Of a stretch of 64,000 bases of DNA, positions 56,411 to 61,981 are shown in pieces. The translations under genes and the position numbers were made by a program. This DNA comes from CAVSWT01 sp963775245 (lineage in GTDB: Bacteria > Bacteroidota > Ignavibacteria > Ignavibacteriales > Ignavibacteriaceae), in assembly GCA_963775245.1 (NCBI GenBank), contig CAVZID010000005.1, positions 62,001 through 126,000 of the forward strand, read 5' to 3'. Each line of letters opens with the position of its first letter. Positions within the stretch are counted from its first letter, which is position 1. The notes under the pieces are model-generated. The model saw nothing but the letters and a program-made list of their open reading frames with translations. It did not search any database and was not told the origin of the DNA.

Positions 56411-57835
56411 TTATTTGCCACCTCTGGCTAAAATCATTACTGGTAAAGTTTTCAAAATTAATTTTAGGTCTAACCAGGGTGACATATTATTTACATAATA
56501 AAGATCTAATACTATTGAATCTATAAAAGAAACTGAACTACGTCCGGAAACCTGCCAAACACCTGTGCAGCCTGGCAATACGCTTACTCTTCTTTTCTGC
56601 CAATTATCATAATGTTTGTACTCATAAGGTAAGCAAGGTCTTGGACCAACAAGACTCATATCACCCAACAAAACGTTAAACAACTGCGGTAATTCATCAA
56701 GTGAAGTTTTACGAATTATTTTGCCTATTTTTGTTAGTCTGCTATTATTGATTATTTTTGTATTTTCTTGATGAGTTTTCATAAACTCAAGCATTTGTTT
56801 TTTACGTTCTTCATCCTCTCCATTAGCCACTTGCATAGATCTAAATTTATAGAATTGAAAAGGCTTGCCGTTTTTTCCTATTCTTGTTTGCCTAAAAAAT
56901 ACTGGACCTTTAGAAGTAATTTTTATTAACAATGCAATCATCAAAAAAAGTGGAGAAAGAAAAATCAGCGCTAATAATGAAACTAAAATATCAGTCGTTC
57001 TTTTTAATAACATTGAAAAATCATTGTTATAAAGAGGCGAAGATTCGATAACCGGTATAGAAGCGTATTTTTCTGTTGAAACTTTTTTATGAACAATGTC
57101 GAACAACTGAGAAGTAACTTTAACATCTACATCAAATCTTTGACAACGATCAATAACCGATAATAATCTTTCATAATCATCATCATCGCTTGCAATTAAT
57201 ATTTCATGAACTTTGTTGTTCATCATTATTCTTTCTAAATCGTACAAACCTCCTAAAACTTTTTTACCTTCAACTATCTCTTCATTCACTTCTCGAGAAT
57301 CATCCATAAAACCAATTATGTTAATGCCAATAGGATTTTCAAACATTAATTTTGTTGCTAAAATTTGTCCGGATTTACCGTTGCCAATTATTAAAACGTT
57401 TCTCCTAAACTGTTTATTATTTAGTTTGATATAAACATTTCGAAGTATTATAATACGGCCAATAAAAAGTAATAATAAAGAGCTTATCGAAAAAACAAAT
57501 ATTACTAATGTGGAATCAATAATATTTGAAGTTTTTAATAGGAATGAAAAAATTATTATATATATAATTCCAAAAAATAATGATTTAACCAAGGCTGTTA
57601 AATGTGCAGCTTGACTTAAAATCAAATGAATTTTATACAGATTATTAAATTCAAAAATTAAGATAAAGGAAAGCACTAAAAATAAGATTATAAAAGTTTG
57701 TGCTGTATATATTGTTTGATTGTGTGAAACTTTATTTAACACTTCAAAAATATATCCTGCAAATAAGAAAGATACTGTAAGTAATATTACATCAGAAGCA
57801 GCAAAATAATACTTATACTTTGGTAATTTAAACAT
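56411..57835 (-). CDS. Polyprenyl-phosphate sugar-1-phosphate transferase (WbaP/WcaJ-type, initiating enzyme)
   Basis: A 474-residue inner-membrane protein. Four or five N-terminal helices (about 10-135) are followed by a Rossmann-like CoA-binding-3 domain (about 145-265). The C-terminal catalytic PGT domain (about 270-474) has KRTTDILVSLLAL, GPVFFRQTRIGKNGKPF, KFRSM, SLDELPQLFNVLLGDMSLVGPRP and GVWQVSGRS. It transfers a hexose- or HexNAc-1-phosphate from UDP-sugar to undecaprenyl phosphate, starting each repeat unit. The nearby WbpB/E/D genes do not identify the first sugar. The gene is 62 nt downstream of the aminotransferase gene. Confidence 0.92.
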   Translation of the reverse strand: MFKLPKYKYYFAASDVILLTVSFLFAGYIFEVLNKVSHNQTIYTAQTFIILFLVLSFILIFEFNNLYKIHLILSQAAHLTALVKSLFFGIIYIIIFSFLLKTSNIIDSTLVIFVFSISSLLLLFIGRIIILRNVYIKLNNKQFRRNVLIIGNGKSGQILATKLMFENPIGINIIGFMDDSREVNEEIVEGKKVLGGLYDLERIMMNNKVHEILIASDDDDYERLLSVIDRCQRFDVDVKVTSQLFDIVHKKVSTEKYASIPVIESSPLYNNDFSMLLKRTTDILVSLLALIFLSPLFLMIALLIKITSKGPVFFRQTRIGKNGKPFQFYKFRSMQVANGEDEERKKQMLEFMKTHQENTKIINNSRLTKIGKIIRKTSLDELPQLFNVLLGDMSLVGPRPCLPYEYKHYDNWQKRRVSVLPGCTGVWQVSGRSSVSFIDSIVLDLYYVNNMSPWLDLKLILKTLPVMILARGGK

Positions 57836-57897
57836 TAATAAATTTCCTTCATTCTTATTTATTTTAATGTATGAAAATTTCTTTACTAAAATCTAAT

Positions 57898-59019
57898 TTA
57901 TTTATTAAAATAACTTTTAATTGTATCACACACATATTCAATCATTGAATTATCTAATTCGGCATACATCGGTAAAGACAAACCACTTTGAGCTAATTTT
58001 TCAGTAACAGGGAAATCGCCTTTCTTATATCCTAAATAATTAAAACATTTTTGTTGATGAAGAGGAATTGGATAATGAAAACCAGTAGAAACACCGTTAT
58101 CATTCAAGTATTTAGCTAATTTATTTCTTTCTTCTTCTCCACCTTCTTTTACCTGGATGACAAATAAATGATATACATGTTTTACATAATCAGCTTCTTT
58201 AGGTAAAAGTATTTGCTCAACTCCAGATAGTAACTCATTATATTTTTTTGCAACATATCTTCTTGATTCAGTCCATGAATTTAAATGCTTAAGTTTAATC
58301 CCTAATACAGCACCTTGAATTCCATCCATTCTATAATTATGTCCAAATATCTGATGATCATATTTTTTCAAAGCGCCATGATCACGAATCATTTTTACTT
58401 TTTCGGCTAAATTATCATCGTTTGTTGTAAAAGCACCACCCTCACCATAAGCGCCAAGATTTTTACCGGGATAAAAACTAAATGAAGCTGCTGTACCAAT
58501 TCCACCAACTTTCTTACCCTTATATTCTGCTATATGTGCTTGTGCACAATCTTCTACTAAATATAAATTATTTTTATTTGCTATCTCTTTTAAAGCATCC
58601 ATATCTGCCGGCTGCCCATACAAATGAACCGCAACTATCGCTTTGGTTTTAGAAGTAATTGCTTGTTCAACCTTTAGAGGATCTATATTATAAGTATCTC
58701 GTTGAACATCTACAAAGACAGGATGAGCACCGCAAAGAGTGGCGCCCCATGCTGTGGCTATGAAAGTATTTGCTGGGATTATAACTTCATCACCAGGACC
58801 AATACCCAATGACCAAAGCACTAAATGATTTCCATCAGTACCTGAGCTAACACCAAGACAGTGTTTAACATCGTGTGCTTTTGCAAATTGTCCTTCAAAA
58901 TCAAATACAGCTTTACCTAATACAAAGGCAGAACTTTCTATAACATTTTGGATCGAAGGTGAAACTTCAGCTTTTATTGAATTATATTGTGCTTTAAGAT
59001 CAAGAAAAGGTACCTGCAT
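57898..59019 (-). CDS. wbpE: WbpE-like DegT/DnrJ/EryC1 sugar aminotransferase
   Basis: A 373-residue PLP enzyme. The cofactor lysine is K186 in SFYPGKNLGAYGEGG. VSSGTDGNHL (57-66) contacts phosphate, and VEDCAQAH holds the conserved aspartate. Family members aminate keto-sugar nucleotides with glutamate as donor. Together with the WbpB- and WbpD-like genes just downstream it should convert UDP-3-keto-GlcNAcA to the 3-amino sugar. It starts 47 nt after the STAS gene, the first gene of this block. Confidence 0.85.
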   Translation of the reverse strand: MQVPFLDLKAQYNSIKAEVSPSIQNVIESSAFVLGKAVFDFEGQFAKAHDVKHCLGVSSGTDGNHLVLWSLGIGPGDEVIIPANTFIATAWGATLCGAHPVFVDVQRDTYNIDPLKVEQAITSKTKAIVAVHLYGQPADMDALKEIANKNNLYLVEDCAQAHIAEYKGKKVGGIGTAASFSFYPGKNLGAYGEGGAFTTNDDNLAEKVKMIRDHGALKKYDHQIFGHNYRMDGIQGAVLGIKLKHLNSWTESRRYVAKKYNELLSGVEQILLPKEADYVKHVYHLFVIQVKEGGEEERNKLAKYLNDNGVSTGFHYPIPLHQQKCFNYLGYKKGDFPVTEKLAQSGLSLPMYAELDNSMIEYVCDTIKSYFNK

Positions 59020-59066
59020 TTTTTATTTCTTACCTTCTTAATTAATATTATTTGCTTAATAGAATA

Positions 59067-59438
59067 TTATAATTCTGATTTATCAAATTTTACTATTGAT
59101 TTATTAAAACTCTCTATTGCTTCTTCACACGAATTAAAAGTTTCAAATATCCTAAATAACCTTGCTAACTCGAATAACGCTCTTGCAGATGGATGCAGTT
59201 CAACTAATTTTAAATCACCGTTCAATGCACTAACTTTTCTTAATGAGACAACTAATGTTCCCATAAAGGTTGAATCAACAAATTCACACATCGATAAATC
59301 TACTATTATTTTTCTTTCACCGATGTCGATTCCATCAAATAGAATGTTTTTTAATTCTTTAGATTCTTTTAATGTTGCCCTAGAAAAGTTGACTTTAACA
59401 ACCATTGTATCTTTAATACGTTCTACAGTAAAATCCAT
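59067..59438 (-). CDS. STAS-domain protein (anti-anti-sigma factor type)
   Basis: The 123-residue product starts at MDFTVERIKD, which has TGTGGAG at the right distance; the longer frame adds 11 unlikely residues. The STAS fold is complete, with VDLSMCEFVDSTFMG holding S56, the serine phosphorylated in SpoIIAA-like antagonists. Such proteins switch an anti-sigma or similar partner on and off. No partner kinase gene is in view. It is directly upstream of the WbpE-like gene (47 nt) and preceded by a -24-like element at 59518-59534, so it may be the first gene of the EPS export block and feed a signal into it. Confidence 0.82.
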   Translation of the reverse strand: MDFTVERIKDTMVVKVNFSRATLKESKELKNILFDGIDIGERKIIVDLSMCEFVDSTFMGTLVVSLRKVSALNGDLKLVELHPSARALFELARLFRIFETFNSCEEAIESFNKSIVKFDKSEL

Positions 59439-59514
59439 TTGAAAACTCCACATTGTTATAGTTTTAAGCAATTAAGAATCTTTATGCCCAAAAATTTCTT
59501 AATCTTTTCAAGTT

Positions 59515-59534
59515 AGTGCCAATTCAAGTGCCAA
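59515..59534 (-). promoter_or_regulatory. -24/-12-like element upstream of the STAS gene
   Basis: Read on the minus strand: TTGGCACTTGAATTGGCACT. It has a good -24 box (TTGGCAC) but TTGG instead of TTGC at -12, so it misses a normally invariant base. It is about 80 nt upstream of the STAS start and is very similar to the element at 60436-60453. A CTTGAAAA...TTTTCAAG dyad lies just upstream. Confidence 0.3.
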
Positions 59535-59545
59535 GTTACTGAAAG

Positions 59546-59577
59546 CTTGAAAAATTCAAATAAGATAGCTTTTCAAG
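59546..59577 (-). promoter_or_regulatory. Inverted repeat CTTGAAAA-N16-TTTTCAAG
   Basis: Perfect 8-bp half-sites separated by about 16 bp, lying 12 bp upstream of the putative -24 box on the minus strand. It could be an activator site or merely a hairpin after the HisKA-like gene. The evidence is symmetry and position. Confidence 0.3.
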
Positions 59578-59647
59578 AATATTTCTTTTATTTGTTGAAT
59601 AATAATCTGTTTCAAAATAGAACATAGTTTAATTTAGAATCTAACAG

Positions 59648-59893
59648 TCAATCTTTTTTTTCATTATTATTATTATAATAGTCTATTATCATATGAATTT
59701 CATTTACTAATCTTTTATTAAGATTTTCAATGCTATCTACATAAGATATTAAATCATCTGGAAGCTTTTCCTTTTTAAGAAGAGAGAGGTATCCCAAAAT
59801 TTCAAATACCCTTGAATGAATACTATGAGAAATTGCTTCATCAAATTTTAAGTTTTTGATCAATTTTAACAGGTCTTCGTCAGTTGAATTCAT
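59648..59893 (-). CDS. Small free-standing HisKA (DHp)-like protein
   Basis: An 81-residue, almost entirely helical protein. Residues 17-39 read FDEAISHSIHSRVFEILGYLSLL, and the spacing S-H-x-I...I-L-G-Y-L-x-L-L matches the histidine-kinase H-box (SHEIRTPL...ILGYAELL), with H23 at the phospho-acceptor position. The second helix (about 46-73) resembles the rest of a DHp hairpin. There is no ATPase domain. It could dimerise with or accept phosphate from the kinase encoded upstream, or act like Spo0B. It lies 13 nt after the CheW-like gene, suggesting cotranscription. The resemblance is by eye only. Confidence 0.55.
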   Translation of the reverse strand: MNSTDEDLLKLIKNLKFDEAISHSIHSRVFEILGYLSLLKKEKLPDDLISYVDSIENLNKRLVNEIHMIIDYYNNNNEKKD

Positions 59894-59906
59894 TATAAAT
59901 TTTATA

Positions 59907-60368
59907 TTAGTTGACAGCTTCTGCTATAATTCTGTTTAAATCAGGAAAACTTAATTGCCTGCCTTCGTATTTTAATTTACCAATCAAGTACGAATTTTCT
60001 TTTTCAGGCAAAAACTTTAACGCATTTGTTTTGAATTCAACATCTATAGTTATTATTTCCTTAATTCGATCAACAAAAAATCCTATTTTTTTATCAACTA
60101 TCTCAATAATTAATATCCTTGTGTCTTTGCTTAAATTCAAACCAACCTGCCCAATGCTGCCATATTTGTAAAGGTCAATTATGGGAACTAATAGCTCATC
60201 TACTTGAATTTTCTTTGTTTCAACTGGATTTAAGTTGATCCCTTCTTCTAATTCATTTGGATTTATAATTGCGGAAACATCATTAATATCAATACAATAT
60301 TCGTTATTATTAATCTCAAAAATAACCAAACCTGTTAGATTGTCTACTATAGTGGTATGGCTCACCAT
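59907..60368 (-). CDS. CheW-like scaffold protein
   Basis: A 153-residue CheW fold. GLVIFEINNNEYCIDINDVSAII (13-35) is the first half, ELLVPIIDLYKYG the hydrophobic core, and TRILIIEIVDKKIGFFVDRIKEI the second half. CheW proteins bridge chemoreceptors and CheA kinases, and stand-alone ones occur in regulatory pathways other than taxis. No CheA or receptor gene is visible. It is the first gene of a small group with the HisKA-like protein, located 249 nt downstream of the NtrC-type regulator and preceded by a -24-like element at 60436-60453. Confidence 0.85.
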   Translation of the reverse strand: MVSHTTIVDNLTGLVIFEINNNEYCIDINDVSAIINPNELEEGINLNPVETKKIQVDELLVPIIDLYKYGSIGQVGLNLSKDTRILIIEIVDKKIGFFVDRIKEIITIDVEFKTNALKFLPEKENSYLIGKLKYEGRQLSFPDLNRIIAEAVN

Positions 60369-60435
60369 ATTTGGCCTTTAATATAGTTCTTAAAAAATAA
60401 TTATTAAGCATGAATTGCTTGTAATTGTTGTATAA

Positions 60436-60453
60436 TGACAATTAAAGTGCCAA
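60436..60453 (-). promoter_or_regulatory. -24/-12-like element upstream of the CheW-like gene
   Basis: Read on the minus strand: TTGGCACTTTAATTGTCA. TTGGCAC is a consensus -24 box, but the -12 position reads TTGT instead of TTGC. A start near 60426 would leave a leader of about 58 nt. The shared core TTGGCACTT-AATTG with 59515-59534 suggests a real common signal. Confidence 0.32.
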
Positions 60454-60495
60454 TAAATTACCTAATAAAAACTACTGATATCAAAGAATTTTAAT

Positions 60496-60530
60496 ACCCG
60501 CGTTAAATAAGGGTTAAATTTCTTAACCCG
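60496..60530. promoter_or_regulatory. Dyad cluster with GGGTTAA/TTAACCC
   Basis: A perfect 7-bp dyad (60511-60517 with 60523-60529) is flanked by ACCCG at 60496-60500 and again at 60526-60530. Its centre is about 94 bp upstream of the start predicted from the -24 element at 60436-60453, a usual distance for NtrC-type enhancers. It could alternatively be a weak hairpin ending the regulator transcript. Confidence 0.4.
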
Positions 60531-60617
60531 TATCAAAAATAATAATATTCAAAATTAAATTATTTAATATTATTAGTTTATTAGTTTCAGATTAAAAAAT
60601 GATTATTTTTTAGGATA

Positions 60618-61979
60618 TTACTCACTTTTTTCTGTAAGTCCATAAGTGTGAATTTTATTATATAAGGTGGGTTTTGATATCCCCAGAACTTTACATGCAG
60701 TTTGTTTATCCCATTTTAAGTGGTCTAATACTTTCTGAATGTGTTTTTTTTCTACATCTGCCAAAGTAAGATTAAAAACATCTTCATCTTCTTCCAATTC
60801 TTTTCGTACAGATTTATTTCTTAAAAGAACATTTTCATTTTCAAGGACATCACCTTTTGAAAGCACAACAGCCTGAAGTAATATATTTTCAAGTTCCCTC
60901 ACATTCCCTACCCATTCATTATTTTGAAGCATTTCCATTACTTCATATGGAATTTTTTTAACATTTTTATGAAGATCTTTGTTAATTTTCCTTAAAAAAT
61001 GAATGACTAAACTTGGGATATCATCCTTTCTTTCCCTTAATGGAGGAACATCAATTGTAAAAACTTTTAGTCGATAATATAAATCTTCCCGGAATTTTCC
61101 TTCTTTAACCAGCTCATTTAAATTTCTATTTGTTGCTGCCACAACTCTTGCGCTCATCGGAATGGTAACTTCACCTCCAACTTTTTCAAATTCCCTTTCC
61201 TGCAAAACCCTCAGCAATTTAACTTGTAAGTTTGGAGTTATTTCAGAAATTTCATCTAAGAAAATCGTTCCATCTCCAGCTAATTCAAATTTGCCTTTTT
61301 TATCTCTAACTGCACCGGTAAATGAGCCTTTGACATGTCCAAACAATTCACTCTCTAATAATGATTCTGTGAGTGCAGTACAATTAACTGCAATGAAAGG
61401 TTGATTTTTTGTAATACCCGTATAGTGTATAACTTTTGTTATTAATTCTTTTCCGGTTCCACTTTCACCTTCAATCAAAACATTGACACGCGTTGAAGAA
61501 ATTTTTCCAATTTTCTTAAATATCTCTCTCATCAATTGTGTTTTTCCGATAAGACTATTTTCATAATTAACATTGGAATCATCTTCAGAAATGGCTGTTA
61601 CAAGCCTGTCGCTTAAACGCCTGCTTTCTAAAGCACGTTTTATGACTGAATTGAACCTTGATAACTCAAGCGGCTTCTCAATATAATCATAAGCCCCAAG
61701 CTGCATTGCAGTTATAGTTGACTGCATATCTTCAAAAGCAGTCATAAGCACTACCTGATTTTTTATATCTATTTCTTTAGCTTTTTTAAGAACATCAATA
61801 CCAGTGAGTCCAGACATCTTTAAATCTGAAAGTATCAAATCGGGTTTATGTTGATCGATAAGCTTAATGCCCTCACCTCCATTATTCGCTGTAACTACTT
61901 CATAACCAATTTCAGTCAAATATAGCTGTAAGGTCTCCCGGATAGAATCATCATCATCAATAACTAATATTTTTTCCAT
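60618..61979 (-). CDS. NtrC-family sigma-54-dependent response regulator
   Basis: A 453-residue protein. The receiver domain (1-120) has D52 as phospho-acceptor, with D8-D11 and K102 in expected places. An AAA+ domain (about 143-370) contains Walker A GESGTGKE (171-178), the sigma-54 contact loop GSFTGA (218-223, a variant of GAFTGA) and Walker B GTIFLDEI. A Fis-type HTH (about 410-450) ends TLYNKIHTYGL. It activates transcription at -24/-12 promoters when phosphorylated by the kinase gene, which ends 2 nt upstream. In exosortase-A EPS loci the similar PrsK/PrsR pair controls EPS and surface-protein genes. The same role is inferred here. Confidence 0.93.
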   Translation of the reverse strand: MEKILVIDDDDSIRETLQLYLTEIGYEVVTANNGGEGIKLIDQHKPDLILSDLKMSGLTGIDVLKKAKEIDIKNQVVLMTAFEDMQSTITAMQLGAYDYIEKPLELSRFNSVIKRALESRRLSDRLVTAISEDDSNVNYENSLIGKTQLMREIFKKIGKISSTRVNVLIEGESGTGKELITKVIHYTGITKNQPFIAVNCTALTESLLESELFGHVKGSFTGAVRDKKGKFELAGDGTIFLDEISEITPNLQVKLLRVLQEREFEKVGGEVTIPMSARVVAATNRNLNELVKEGKFREDLYYRLKVFTIDVPPLRERKDDIPSLVIHFLRKINKDLHKNVKKIPYEVMEMLQNNEWVGNVRELENILLQAVVLSKGDVLENENVLLRNKSVRKELEEDEDVFNLTLADVEKKHIQKVLDHLKWDKQTACKVLGISKPTLYNKIHTYGLTEKSE

Positions 61980-61981
61980 AA

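Noticed and set aside
58987..59442. A 151-residue plus-strand open frame opposite the STAS gene
   Set aside because: It is antisense to a well-supported STAS gene, with composition as expected of a reverse-strand shadow.
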